A stretch of DNA of 64,000 nucleotides from Balanoglossus misakiensis (GCA_040954595.2 CM082594.2:11284001-11348000); one strand, 5' to 3'. Shown: positions 25,795 through 38,885, counted from the first letter of the stretch. Numbers and translations: made by a program. Notes: generated from the letters alone by a model not told the origin.

Positions 25795-25817
25795 CACGTG
25801 TAGACGGCGATAACTTT

Positions 25818-25883
25818 CAAAGATCAGAAGACGCTGCGAAGGAGAAACATCCTTGTACGGGTTCAGATACATATAGACATCCG
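25818..25883 (+). other. 5' UTR exon of EF-hand gene 3
   Basis: Predicted non-coding first exon between the TATA box and a strong donor, CCG|GTGAGT (intron from 25884). The next exon begins after a TTTTACAG acceptor at 28394, 36 bases before the ATG. The start position is approximate. Confidence 0.45.
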
Positions 25884-28430
25884 GTGAGTGGATCTTTACT
25901 ATTTTCAATCTTTTTCACATTCAATATATTCAGGCAAGAATTCCATTACTTGAACTCGTGCAATCTCAAGTTTTCACTGGGTATAATTCGGTCTAAAGCA
26001 AAGTTTCACAAATCAATTTGTCACAGTCAGGTGACAAGGAGCGTTGATGACATCTACAGCTGCAGAATGTTTTATGAAATCAATTTTTTGTGACTGTAAG
26101 TATGTTATGGGGAAACATACAAACGACCTGAAAAATAAAATTAGGCTGCATTGCCTGCACAGTTGATACCTGTTTGTGAAAATCGACACTCGGACACAAA
26201 TGGAAGTTAATGACAAGCAACTTCTCCTTTGTGGTGATTAGGTTTGCATTTGCCCAGTGTTCGATGACAGGACATACTGCGGTTGTCAGCAAGGGGCGGT
26301 TGTGGGTCCTATAGCACTTAAGCTGTGCAGTGTCACTTTAGCTATACTCTTTCCTTATCCCAAAGAGAAGCCCACTTAAAATAATCATATCAAGTTATAG
26401 TTGATTTTAGTAGTTTTAATGACACTTTTGTGGTGAAGGACTGTTTCTTCCCAAATCCCAAGTTCTTTTCCGTCAACATTGCCTGAGATTTTCAGACTTA
26501 TTCTAGGCATTATTAACATTTTAGCCCACACTCCTACCACTTTTGAACTTGGAAGCCCTGCATCTACGAGACTGTTGGGAGGTAACTTTTAACTAGCCCT
26601 GGTTTATTTGCATTTGAAGAAATGACTGTGTTTTTAGACAGACAAGGGACAGCGACTAGTTTACTTTGTACTTCACCTATTAAGTTTTAACATCACCCGA
26701 GGGGATGTCTATCAAATGATTCCCAGTTTGCTGTTGCCAACAGCTATCAATAAAGAATCGTATATACAGACCCAGGTTGGGAATTCTGGGCATTACGAAC
26801 AGAAAACGATTACAATCATATATGGCACAACGTAGCATAAGCAATATTACAATTCTGTTAGCACACAGACCAAGCATCTGTCACAACATCTGGACAACAA
26901 TGTTTTGAAAGCAATTATTTGTGCACATGTCAGTTTACTCGACGCATGGGCATTCGACATGACAACAGAATTAAGACTTAAAGCTCATAATTCTTATTTT
27001 GCGTCATGGGAATGCTGAATAGTTTTTAAAAGATATATATCATATCAAACTATCCATAAATCATGGTTCAATTTTTTCATTTTCATGTAGAGGTGAACAA
27101 AAGATATTGGATCTTACTTCCATCTTAATACACTAAGTGGTCACGCAAGCCCAATAAAGCGGCTTAATACAACTATGGAATTATGATTTGGGGAAAATTA
27201 ATTTCATATTTTTCTTTAAAAAAAGATTAACTATAGCCAGATTGGACAGGTAGACCAAACCTGCAAATTCAGCTAGACACTTCTATGAAATCTATTGTCA
27301 ATATTCCATGTGAATCTGAGAATGTACCGGTTCAGTGTATGAAAGCACACGCGTGATGATGAATTTAGCAAATATCCCTGTCGGAAAATTATTTAAATAT
27401 GTCACATACTGAGGAGAATCACTTATTTCAGCTTTATTTCTTATCATTCACCCTTCTGCATTTATTCAAATTATTACTGAAAGTTACTAATGATGTGAAT
27501 AACAAAGTGAAATTTCTGCAGGCTTATGTAAATGAGATGTGAATGTTTTCCTTTACATTAGACGATTACCAATGTGAAAACTGCAGAGCTATGAATGTTA
27601 AGCGCGATTGACCATGGTCACTAAAGTGTAACTGAGAGATCGAGACTGTAGAAATTATTCTAGATCCACCAACGAGTCAGCACCAACTTCATAGGTGCTG
27701 TAAAAAGTTAGTGTAGACTGTGGCACACTCTGTTGATTTATTGCCTTTATCATATCTGGCCCGTTCTTCCGCAGTGGTCTCAGGATTATCACACAAGAGT
27801 GACTCCAGGAATGCACTTAGTGATCAATGTAGCATTGCCTCACGTCGAAATTTCTTTCAGATATCACCTTCAACATGTTCCGAATGAATAGTCGCAGGCG
27901 ACAAAGTGCCATTAAAGTGTATTTGGCCACTTGCTAAAACACGGTTTTAATGGCGATCGTGACCAGAAAAACATCCCTGTCGCCGGTTTGTCAAGATACA
28001 AATCACTGTGCGGCTTGCCAGCAATTTATTTACTGCATTGACATCAGGTTTTGAAACAGTCTCCCTTTGAAATCCATGTCTAGTCTCATATTTTATAATT
28101 CTACGGTCTAGAATAAACCGTCATGTTAGGGTCTCAACAAAATAAGACTCGAAGACAGTGAGTGAGCACACCTCCCTTGTGGGTGTGATGGTACGATATA
28201 CAATCAATAACATGTTACATTAAGAACTCTTTGAAGAATACACTTTACAGATATTGCAAGCAGATACATCGCGGTGAGCCGTGAGTTGAAATTCAACTGA
28301 TGAACACGAATAGGTGCTCGCATAATTCAGAGACATCGCACATTTGTACAAAGTAGTAAATTGATCGTTCGTGTATTTATCTCGTGTTTTACAGAGTCAA
28401 AAGAACAGACATATCTCAGACAGAAACACG

Positions 28431-30535
28431 ATGGAAGGACTTACTAAAGTCGCAGGTGAGTAAATAAAGAAGAAAAAAGCTATAACCTTTTAATTTGCAC
28501 TTTCGCCATGATCATTTTAGTCTGGCGACGTGCGTTAAATCTGTGAGTAATGCATCTGATATGTATACTATTGGATTGAAAGCACCGTGAATGACAGAAT
28601 ATTCTACATACATGTATGTCTTATGTATTGGATGGCTTGCTTTCCAGTGGTCTTGGAAATTTCCAACGAAACGACTGAATATCAGATTCCGAGTACAGTA
28701 AATTGTATCTTCTAAGAAATTTAAAGAATCGTATTTCCCGAAATACTGATCACAGAACGGAGACAAAATCCCTTTGAAACAGTTGAAATTACGTCTTATC
28801 GCTGTTTCTCGTAGATTTCAAATTTTCAATTTGTTTTTATAGATTCATATGTACATCAGTAGATGTGACGAGTGAAAATCGATCCTGTATTGATAAATAT
28901 GATAAGAAATGCAATTATTTTCTGCGACTGCCGCTGGTAACATATTGTCCGGTTTTTATTTCTCTCGATGTTGGCAATACTTTTCTTATCAGATGTAACA
29001 AATAACTTGCGATGCACAATATACCGTTTTCCTAATAATGATGACGTAGCTCTTTTGAAAGGAAGGAGATACAGGAGAAATTGATCAATCATATCTTTCC
29101 CCTGGATGGTGGATTCATTGTTGGATCTAGATTGGTCTAGCATAATGGGATTTTGAGGTGCTACCGGGTGAATACATAAAGATAAAATTGATATGATTTC
29201 TTTTCACATCTACAATATGCTGTTTTGGTGTCGGGGGAATGCGTCACAGCTAGATGAAATGCTTTTGAACGTAGGGAAGTAATACCCACAAGTCACATGG
29301 AAACACTACTTCATCGCTCGTGTATTTGTTTGTTTCGTAGTTGGAGGCACTACAGCTACTACCACAAAAACTTGCGATAATAATCGTTGTCGTTTCGAAA
29401 CGCCAATCATGGCAGTGCATGGCAAAGTAAGACCTGAAACTTATGCACTGATGAAGCAGGACTGTTCATCCGAACCAAAACAAACTCCTGCACAATGCAA
29501 CTTACCGTACTCTTTGTTTCTTCACAGGTCTGCTCCTGGTTACGTCACTTGTACTCTTTCAAGTCACAGAGTCTCTTCGTATGAACCCAAAGCTTCAATT
29601 CCACCCTATGCAAGGCAAACGAATGGAAACAGATGATGTCATCACATTCAGTGACCTCGACAAGGATAGAGATGGGGTGGTCAGCATTTCCGATCTCAAG
29701 AAGGTGATAGAGTACCTGGTAGACGCTGACCTGGATGGTAAGTCATCCAAAAGTTCAAACTCGGAAAAGAAACTTAGTTCTTTTAATGTATACTTAGAAG
29801 GAATTAAAATGTAGAAGGGCTTACATGAGTGTCTTGGTTCAAAACTAAATGGGTGGAATGTTATGTAAGTTTGTATTTTCCTGGATGAACTCACAACTGG
29901 CATGTATCATACATTCACATCGCGTTAGTCACCAAAATATAATCACAATGTCATTCAGAAGAGCTATCACAATTGCCTTATGGCGTTGAGTTCAAGTCAA
30001 GAGAGATACAGAATAAATCCCCTTGCAGTTGAGTAAAACTAGGAAATATACTGATAAACTGACAGATACTATCTTGGGAGCTGAATCAACGATAAATCAT
30101 TGAGGACTTTATTTGCTAGGTCCCACTTGCCGTAAATTGCCTATACCTTCGAGAGCGCCACTCTGAACAAAAGGTCAGAGATCACACTTCCATACTCCAT
30201 GGTCTCTTCAACTTTTCACAGTATAAATGCAAGAATGTCATCAAGGGTATAACATCAATGAAATATTTATCTCTGCAATAAGTAACCTCACGCACCACCT
30301 ACTGCAGTTTGTAGCATACAGTTTCTACACGTTATTTCACTCAATTTCTACACTTGAACTGTAATTTGTACAATACAAAACAAAATGGCAAAGTGTATTT
30401 TTGATAATCACAGCGGATAGAGAGCACTGAACTTGTTTTCCACCCTCCCCAAATTCTTCTAAACGATTATCCTATTTTTTTAAAGGTGATGGAGAGGTGA
30501 CTGTGAAGGAATGGAGTGGTGTCGACTCCTGGTGA
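28431..30535 (+). CDS. Secreted two-EF-hand calcium-binding protein, gene 3
   Basis: Coding exons at 28431-28455, 29528-29737 and 30486-30535 give 94 residues; both introns are phase 1. A 5' UTR exon and a 2.5-kb intron precede it. Residues 1 to about 24 are a signal peptide (GLLLVTSLVLFQVTES). The mature linker is short and has no cysteine, unlike genes 1 and 2. EF loops are 53-64 DKDRDGVVSISD and 76-87 DLDGDGEVTVKE, both with Gly at 6; loop 1 has Asp at 12. Gly79, position 4 of loop 2, is split by intron 2, exactly as in the paralogues. The start has A at -3 and G at +4. The protein ends at TGA only seven residues after loop 2. Function beyond secreted calcium binding is unknown. An alternative acceptor at 29340 could produce a different protein. 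Confidence 0.85.
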
Positions 30536-31097
30536 AGAATCGTAGATGACGAAGATGACGACCGCAGCGATATTTTTTGAACAGTAGTACTTTTTCAGCG
30601 GTGGTTTAACATTCCCAGAATACAAGTCGGAAGTTGCAAATGTCCAGTCCCTCCCTTGTCAACAAGTCAAGCTTCACATTATGTTTACACACTTGAATCC
30701 TGGCCATGGTGTACTGGTAGTTCCTAACTAGCGTAAAGATGTCTATATTTGTTGGACTCAGTATGAATATTAATTAATTGAACTCATTCTGATTTAGGAC
30801 TTAATCAAGAAGTCTATCCGGGTAACATGCGGGCAATTAAACTAATTGGGAAAGGATGATCAATATTAGAGTTTCGGTAGATGTTGCTATAGCTGGTGCA
30901 CTTTACGAGGTGTCCGGAGATCCTCCCGTTGATCTGGTGCAATTTAAAGAAGTAGAGATACATGTCAACTTCAAGAAGATAGTGCTGCCCATTTCGCTGC
31001 TGATTTTCAGGATCCACAGTAGTCTTCACAATATTTATTTCATGTTCCCCGAGTCCTTGTTTCTTTGTAGAGTAACCGATGTACATTCTCTGATAAA

Positions 31098-31103
31098 AAT
31101 AAA
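31098..31103 (+). terminator. Candidate poly(A) signal for EF-hand gene 3
   Basis: AATAAA about 560 bases after the stop codon at 30535. Not confirmed. Confidence 0.3.
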
Positions 31104-31270
31104 CTGTATATCGCCACTTTTAGACAACTTCCTTGTATCGTTGTTTGGATTATGCAACAATCGCTCCTTCAGTGCTCTGAATCCACCCTATTTTTGCTGG
31201 TTGACAGAGTACTGCACTCTGAAAAGTGGTCTAACAAACTGAAACAAACTGGTGTACAAGAAACTAATCT

Positions 31271-31294
31271 AGACAGACAGACAGACAGACAGAC
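31271..31294. repeat. (AGAC)6 microsatellite
   Basis: Six perfect AGAC tetranucleotides. Confidence 0.9.
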
Positions 31295-33060
31295 AACTGT
31301 TCACTCGCGTATATTATCAACTTTGAAGATTCTAAAACGTTCACTTCAGTTAAAGCAAATTTATCTTATAAACTCTTTGAACCTTGATGCAAACTTAGCT
31401 TTCCAGCATTACCACGTGACCTACATAAGTAATTCACAGGAGCACAGCTTTGCGTCGACACCTGGCTGTGAGACATGTTAAGTACAGGATAAATACCCTT
31501 GCTGCAACCCAAGTCAACCTAACCAGAGATATTCAACAACCGCAGACGCGTTGACAGCAGAACTTTCAATATGTTCTCTACTAACGTTTACCCTCACGCC
31601 TTACGTGGCACCTGTCATTCATCGAGGCGACTCTAAACCTGCCTGAGCAAATTTTTCATAAATTTAATTGAAGCACGTCCAAATATTGAATGGCCATTAT
31701 ACAGATACCCCGTCATTATCAGTCATTATCGTGATAGATCAACTTTCTAATCAATGGCAAATAAACATTGAAAGTTAAATGTATGTACAGTCAGTCTTCC
31801 TCTTTGACACACTCGGTTTGCTCTTCATGTCTAATGTTCTTGACAGAACTTGTCGAATATAATTTGAAGTTGTGATGAAAGCAAATTATTCAGTTCAACT
31901 ATGTCTTGCTTTGGGGAGAATTAATCACATGCCATATCACACTTTCAACCTTTGAAAGACTGTTTCCAAAGAGACGACAAGTTCCATCGACGCCGCTCTA
32001 CCGGGATTACAGACGTGCTTCAGAAAGGATAATTGTCTGGTCTGTAACGGAAATAAGGCTGGTTCACAACAGGGTATTTTCATGTGTAGTGGGAACACTG
32101 GCTTGAAGATCAAATTTGCAAAGTGAGCAAATGCTGTAGATTTTACAGTGTCGCGTGTGAAAATCCCTTTTGATCTCCACTAATTATAGTGGATTTTGAA
32201 AAGGATATTAAGTCGCTTTAGACTACAACTCAAATGTTGAATACTAAGTCAGTGGAAGGAATCTGAAAACAAGCTTGCTTTTGGACTGCTTATACTAGGA
32301 TAGCAGTAATAACGAAATCAATTAGCATTCAGCTTTTATGTTAATAGCCCAAGAACAGTCCTAGGATTACTGTTAAGAGTTTTTATAGCTGGCAAACATG
32401 TATGTACCTGGTCCCCTCAGGTAATTATGATACCCCTGCAAGTCTGACAGTTTGCTCATTTAAGTAATCCTGGACACATTAACCAAACCAAACTCTTGTG
32501 CAATTAGAGAATAACCCACCTCCTTGAAACTTTAATAAGTTCTGAACAGAAGTATAAAACCTGCATCGGTTGTGAAAGATATGTGAGGGCTGTCACTCAA
32601 ATGACTCACGCATGACTCAATGCATGTTTATCACACGGATATAAATATTATATGATTTTCACTTTTATTCCTCATACTGCATTTTGATGATTTCAGTTTA
32701 TGATTTTCAATGCTATAATATACCTATACAGTGGTTATGGTCAATTTCATGAATGGCAAATGACTTTGTATCAAATCTCACTAAGGTTGTGCTTTTCGGT
32801 ATTTTAAACTTCACAAGGATGTATGTTTTGTTGGAGAGAACACTGACACCGTTAGTACCCGTATAAAACAGTGCACAAAAGTAAAACTGAATACACAGTT
32901 GGTGCGCAATGTGGAAAGAAAATGTATCAAAAGCGAGATTTTAATCTCTTGTGGGTTTTATCTGAACCATTAACAGCGCAAAGTCTCATGGGATTAGATG
33001 GCTTGGTAGTAATTTTCGACTAATCGAGTCAGTATGGTGCTCTGGATTACGATAGGCTTT

Positions 33061-33865
33061 TTAGGCCCAGTGGGGAATTTGTGATTCACAGAAAAAAATT
33101 CTCTTATGCTTCAACGCTTGAGTGATTCGTGCCAGGAGAGGGCGATCCACGTTTCTCAGAAAGCGATCCAGGAAGCCCTGCCTCAGTAATCTTTCATTCT
33201 GACATATATTTACATGGCGAAATTCACTTCTCGGTTTCCTATAGATTTTGAGTAATCAACAATAGGGTTGTTGTAAAGTTAAAGGTTATGTCATGCTGAA
33301 AATTTCAGACTTGGAAAACCATCACAATACAATGTATTGTTTTTTTATATATTTAATGTACGCGCTCGACATTTTACCACCGATATTTAGAAAAGGGTGA
33401 GTGTTGTCTAAGTAGTAAACAATGAGAATGTGACAGAACTTCAGATCATTTTAAACACTGCCATAAGCAGGCTATGCTGCATCCACTAACAAAGATTAAT
33501 TGAAAAAGTACTAGCGCCCTCTTGCGGAATTACAGACAATGCCTTTGTTTAAAAGTTGCTGTAGGCTAACTGCTGGTACTAGTATATTTGAATATTATGT
33601 AACAACACCTGTCCAGGATGTTTCAAATGTCACACCCTGAAGAATTCAAAGGGAACACTGCAGTGCATTCAACTGTCTTTTCATGATGCATTCTGTTATA
33701 CCTAACCAAACCCAACTGCCCTCACATTCGCATCCTGTCGCAGATATTTGATAAACAACAAACATTACCTACCTTCAATTCCAACGCAGACCACAAGTTG
33801 AAGAGTGCTTCTCTTGGACCCATCCAGGCCTGGGCACGATTTCCACCATTTCCGGGGCAAGCCAT
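33061..33865 (-). CDS. Possible two-exon small gene, unrecognised
   Basis: On the minus strand an ATG at 33863-33865 (context GTCATGGC, good Kozak) opens a 31-codon exon, MACPGNGGNRAQAWMGPREA and on to ELK, ending at a consensus donor AAG|GTAGGT (33772). A phase-compatible open exon (33177-33061) reads GFLDRFLRNVDRPLLARITQ, continues in frame and ends at TAA; joined, they give 69 residues. The second exon has a helix-like spacing of Leu and Ile. Against it: the acceptor (GAGGCAG) has a poor pyrimidine tract, the opposite strand is also open there, and I know no homologue. Upstream in-frame stops show the ATG exon would be the first coding exon. Confidence 0.3.
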
Positions 33866-34390
33866 GACCTCAGACGTATTTCAACTTCAAGCGTATTTGG
33901 ACAATTGATTTCCATACCCATCGTTTCGGACAGACTTCCAGATGAGGTGTCTATAAGGCAAGTTTTCTAAATTATCTTCTAATAGCATTATTTTTTATGA
34001 CCAGTAACACGTACAATAGTATTCTTGCAGCCAATAAGTTTATTGTCTTAAAACACAAGCCCTTTTACAGAAATTGCTACACGTGAACATGTGTCACAGT
34101 GTATTGCATCATTTGAGTTTGTTTGTGTGTGTTGATGTACTCAGTTATTTTGTTTGTGGATAAACTTGCTTGCTGCTTGAATCGGTGTCACATTCTGAGT
34201 TACAAATCTCGAGGTTATATAGCGCCGCCTCAGTTCAAAGGAAGCAAACATAACACAATGTCGTTTAGCGTAAGGGCAGTTTATTCTTGGAGATTTATCA
34301 GCTGATCACTTCCCACCAATCAGGTTGTGCATGTGGATAGATATATTGAGAAGGTAAACAAAGTGTCCTTGATTCGAAATACAAATTGCT

Positions 34391-34404
34391 GGGGGGGGGG
34401 GGGG
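34391..34404. repeat. Homopolymer G run
   Basis: Fourteen consecutive G. Length is probably unstable and could include assembly error. Confidence 0.8.
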
Positions 34405-34799
34405 CAACATAATAACAGGGGTGAAACACCCCCTCCCAGGTTCTGTCTAGATAAACACTGCGTAATATTACATGTACCAACATCCCTGAGAATACCATGG
34501 CCACTTAAACATTGGTAAAGATAAACACACTACAGTGTTGATTGTGTGGAAAGTAAATAACAGTTTAAGTAAGTTTACAGCATTAATGAGATCAAATACA
34601 TATGTTACTTAAGGCAAATATGGTAAAATACATATCACAGAAGGCAAAATTTGTCAAAACTGAACTGCGCCTGTTGAATATAGATAAAATAGTAGAAATC
34701 GATCATAGGGTGAAAGGTCAATGACGCTAAAGTCAGGTAAAACTTTATTGACCAATCAGAACGCTTGATACTTATGTCCAATCACAGCCCGACACCTAC

Positions 34800-34976
34800 C
34801 TTTCGTGAGTGTAGCGCCAGCAACGTTAGGAATTGAAGGAGGAAGGAAAGCAGCTGGGAAAGTGACACGTTATCAGTCTCTAATTTTCTATTCCCTATTA
34901 AACGCTTGAGATAGGACAACTCACAGTCTGCTTGGGTTATTATGCCAAAAGGTGTCATTAAGGACGGCATCTTAAC
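34800..34976 (-). CDS. Candidate coding exon with MPSLMTPFGI start, minus strand
   Basis: The acceptor TTTACAG is followed by GTTAAG and an ATG (34968-34970), then 57 open codons to a donor AAG|GTAGGT (34799). The product starts MPSLMTPFGIITQADCELSY and ends with a leucine-rich stretch (LLSFLLQFLTLLAL). The exon is phase 0 out. Upstream on the same strand, a GC-richer block with a TGACGTCA site ends at a donor GAG|GTGAGT (35277), so a 5' UTR exon plus a 300-base intron would fit. No downstream exon or homologue was recognised, so the gene is incomplete here. Confidence 0.3.
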
Positions 34977-35277
34977 CTGTAAATATAAATATGATATGTT
35001 TTGTGAGGGGTATTATAAGGCAGACGCACCCTCTGTCAGTTTGACCTAAGTCCCAAGGACACTCACTGTGTTGTGTATGGCTTCACCAGACTCCGCAGAC
35101 TCTAATTAAACTAGCCGAACTCATAACTGTAAAACACTATACACTGCCGTGATTAATAAAGTCGACAACGTCACAGCACTCTGCTCATTATGCGGAACTA
35201 GTCCGTTCCAGCGAACGTGTAAGGGGTACACTGCCCAGAGAGGAACCGTGCACGAAGGTCGGTTTCTGCTGACTCAC

Positions 35278-35745
35278 CTCGCACTAAAAACAACGCTGGT
35301 CAGCCACACCATTCAGAACGAACACGCTGTTCCAACAATTCAATGTTGTCCTCTGCTAGTAGTTGCCGATAAACCATCCCGCCGTTAGCACCAATTGTCG
35401 TAGATAAATAGGCCTATAGTCTGTACATGGTAGCGTTGACTTTACTTGTTATCCCTGGCCTGTCCATGTCAGTCACAGTGCACGCCAAGCAAAATCCGAC
35501 GGGATAGAACATGTGTATCCATACTGCAGCCAGCACGAAGTGACCGTTCTCCCTCGGAAATGTCCAGCTTCGTCGCACCTGACTGGGCCAGAATGTAACG
35601 GAAGCAACACGAGTTCTTCTGATAACCACATATATGTTGTAGAAAGGTTCCTTGCGTCTCTAAGTGCATTTCACTTCAGTCCCCATCGCCCCAGGTTGAC
35701 CTGCCGTGTCCTCTCCTTCCTCCTCCAAGATAAGGCATGACGTCA
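35278..35745 (-). promoter_or_regulatory. Candidate promoter and 5' UTR exon with CRE, minus strand
   Basis: A relatively GC-rich block with many CpG contains the palindromic cAMP response element TGACGTCA (35738-35745), a purine-rich run (GGAGGAGGAAGGAGAGG on the minus strand) and, on its 3' side, the splice donor GAG|GTGAGT. It would serve the candidate exon at 34800-34976. There is no TATA box; the start site is unknown. Confidence 0.3.
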
Positions 35746-38700
35746 TTACGGGAATGCTGGGTAAATGTGATTGGATAAAAGTTAGATTCCTCTGCAGTAG
35801 TTGTGATGGGTTTTGGACTATGATAGTTTAATTCAGCCCCCTCTATTTCCTTGTCGAATTTTCATACTATGATTTGGATTAGGCTAATGTCAGATTGTAA
35901 TGTGTGAGAACTTTGTTGTTAAAGGTCAATCTACGGATATTGGCATTTTGTCTGTGAAGAATTAGAAAACCACAGATTTGCGCAGTGATAGTGGTGGATG
36001 ATTGTATTTGTGCGGAAGGTTAATGTAGTTAAATTAGACTGTCATTATATTTTATTTTTTTCCAATTAAGCACTAAGTGACCCATCGTTTCTAAAATATA
36101 CAGTTTCTAAGGAAGCATGACTTCGAAGAAGTAAAATGTACTTTTCCAGTCTTGTTCAAACGTTGAGAAATCTCCATGACGATAAACTCAGCTTCAGTAT
36201 CGTTAACCTTGGAGATCAAGGCGCGTCGTCATGGCAGCAACGGGTGCAGTCCTCGTTGCGTGGTAACCTAATGAATTAAACGTTCACCCCACTGTTATCT
36301 CTATGTGTCGTGAACGCCCATGTTACACAAAGCTGTGCCAACATGATTAACCACTTGCCACGAAACGAAAAGTAAAGAAGGCAGTGACTTGTTGCAAACT
36401 GACACGACTTTTGTTTCACATCACCGCTTAGGAGTAGTTTCGAAATTCAGCCTTGACAAACTGACTATACTTGAACCTGGAATCAGAAGATAAGGTGAAT
36501 CTGTTTAATTAACAGATTGTAACAAAATATCTATTTTCGTTTCGTTTTTTTCTACCCGAATACGTCAGTTATTATCACTTCAAACGTGTGGCCGTACTCT
36601 CATAGAGTGCAAATTTAAATAGATTTGTGAGATCGCCACCAAATGTTGTGAAAGTAACATGGCTTAATCCTGTTTTGCTTCACTTAATAAGCCACACCTT
36701 GTTCGTCTTGACATTTTCAAACTCGTGATTTCTGTCACATTCTGGGTCGCCCTTCTTCTCAACAGTGGCGTGCGAGTGTCGTAATGACAAACCGAACCTT
36801 GTCTCTAAGAGTGTCATTCCTTTCCATCTAAGATGACACCACCAACATGTTGGCCATAGTCAGTGATCTTTGTTGGGTGACCTTGCATATACTGTCCGCC
36901 TGAACGGTTAGACATCTCAAATCTGGATAAGTACACTTATACTATGGAGTTGCCATTCTGTAATTCAACTGTCATGTAATGCTTAGGACCATTGTTGGAA
37001 TCATTTCGCATCAATGCAGTTTTCTGTCAATATACGGCCACATTCAATATTTTTCACTCTTCACAATTTGCATATCAACAGGCAGTCCCAACAGCAACAA
37101 GGTGTCGTAAAATAAAATGATTATCCAACTGATCGTACATTGTCGGACTATGACAACTAAAATCATTACATTGTGTTCTTTCCATAAAAGTCAGCGTGCC
37201 TAAATAATACTCTGACAGTTGCTTTGTGTACCAGACAATTGTAAACCTTGTTTTGAAGAAATTTCATGAAACCGGGAGACACCGACTGCTCGTATATCTG
37301 TCATGTTGTTGCTGGACACATTCGACGGGTTTGTTGGATCGTGTGATTTAATAATAACTGTTATATGTTGTGGACAGTTGGATTAGACACCTGTGTTTGT
37401 GTAACCATAAATTACACTGAGTAAACTACAACGGATTGGATCTGCAGAGAGAGGGAGAGAAAAGGGCGAGAAGTCTTTGATCCAAAACCGCCACACTTGA
37501 AACGCTGGTAGGCAAAAAATAGTTCGCGGCGTAAAATGTCATTCAGTTGAAATTATAACGCAGCGAAGCTGCGAACTTCCTAGCTGCTAGGGCTCTTGCC
37601 GACAAGAAATAGTCAGAAATGTCGATAGTCGCTGTGATCTTAATTGAAGGAAACATTGCTGCATTAGTTTGAGAATTAAAAGCGTCGAACAGTACATTTC
37701 CCACTTTCATTAATGTATGAACTGCAAAACGTTTTATAAAGGCAATCTTCTCTCTATATATCTGTGATGAGGAAACACTGAAATTGTACACAATATAGAA
37801 TTAGCCAATTGCAATGTCAAACGTTTTGATTGATAATAGTCGTTGGTGTTTTCAAGCGAATTGGATTCTTAAGCGACAGGGTCGAAAATGAAGAATATAG
37901 AAGGATGACGTGTGACTTGACAGACAAAAGGCCTATACCTTTACCCTGACGCATCAATCTTGGTATTCGCTCTTCAAACCCATCGCGTGTTTATTAAGTT
38001 AAATGAACCGAATGTAAAGATTTTGCCAGTTTTTAACAATGGCCATGACCGTCGTTATTCTCATTTCATTGTCGATTTGCCTCCTTGGAGCCAGTCTCAA
38101 GATTTATCCACCGGAACAATATTCCTCTCAGTTCGTTGGCCTTTACTTACGGTCCATTCGGCTTCAATTGCATTAAGTTATTACAGACAGAGAGCTTTTA
38201 TTTACTTGAAATCACTGTGTTCATGATAGTGACGACGGTTCGTGTTCCACAACACCGATAAACAATCAGATCAGTTGGTCATAACTACAAATAATCAATA
38301 TCGCTGTACCTGAATCTCATGGGCGTGTATTCAGGTCATACCTACGTGTATACCATATGTTATTGTCCAGTTCATTCATTTTGTTCCATTGACACCCAAA
38401 TCCCGTTTCTTGTTTCAATTTGCATGTTTACATAGACGCTGCTAATGTCCCAAAGTTAGACCGGCATTTTGTGTCATTACGAGAGAGAATATTAGTCAGG
38501 TGGTAGATTGCTTTTTTTTTTAAACAAAAGGAATGAAAATTGTCTTACTTGAATTATTAAACTTATGATGAATGAATATGAGGGAAAAGAAAACCAACGG
38601 CTTCAATGCATCATCAGCAGGGCCAGATGTAAAGTATCAAGATATGAGCTGGAGATTAGAACGGTTTCTTTCAATTACATTTGGGGTCAAACGAAACTAG

Positions 38701-38885
38701 TAGCTCGTGACAAAACGCAGTATGCCTAAGAATATGGTAGTTGCGTGGGCAATGAAGGCAGTGTGTGCGGGGGATTGTCTCCCAACTTGCTAAAGTTGAA
38801 GACAACATTTACAGGCAACTGAATTCAACATGCGTATTGCCTCTCCGCACGCATCAAGGTATCAAGACAGAAAAACACACGTTTG
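35746..38885. other. Intergenic, nothing recognised
   Basis: AT-rich, with short overlapping frames only. I see no RNA gene, clear element or splice-consistent exon on either strand. Confidence 0.4.

Larger units (their letters stand above)
30536..33060. other. 3' UTR of gene 3 and intergenic DNA
   Basis: Apart from the microsatellite and the candidate poly(A) signal, I see no gene. Both strands carry only short overlapping frames. A TTTATT at 32664-32669 could be a minus-strand poly(A) signal for the candidate gene at 33.1-33.9 kb. Confidence 0.4.

Noticed and set aside
35150-35400. Possible LTR end and primer-binding site (ACAATTGGTGCTAAC on the minus strand)
   Set aside because: No second LTR copy, no polypurine tract and no gag/pol frames in the window.
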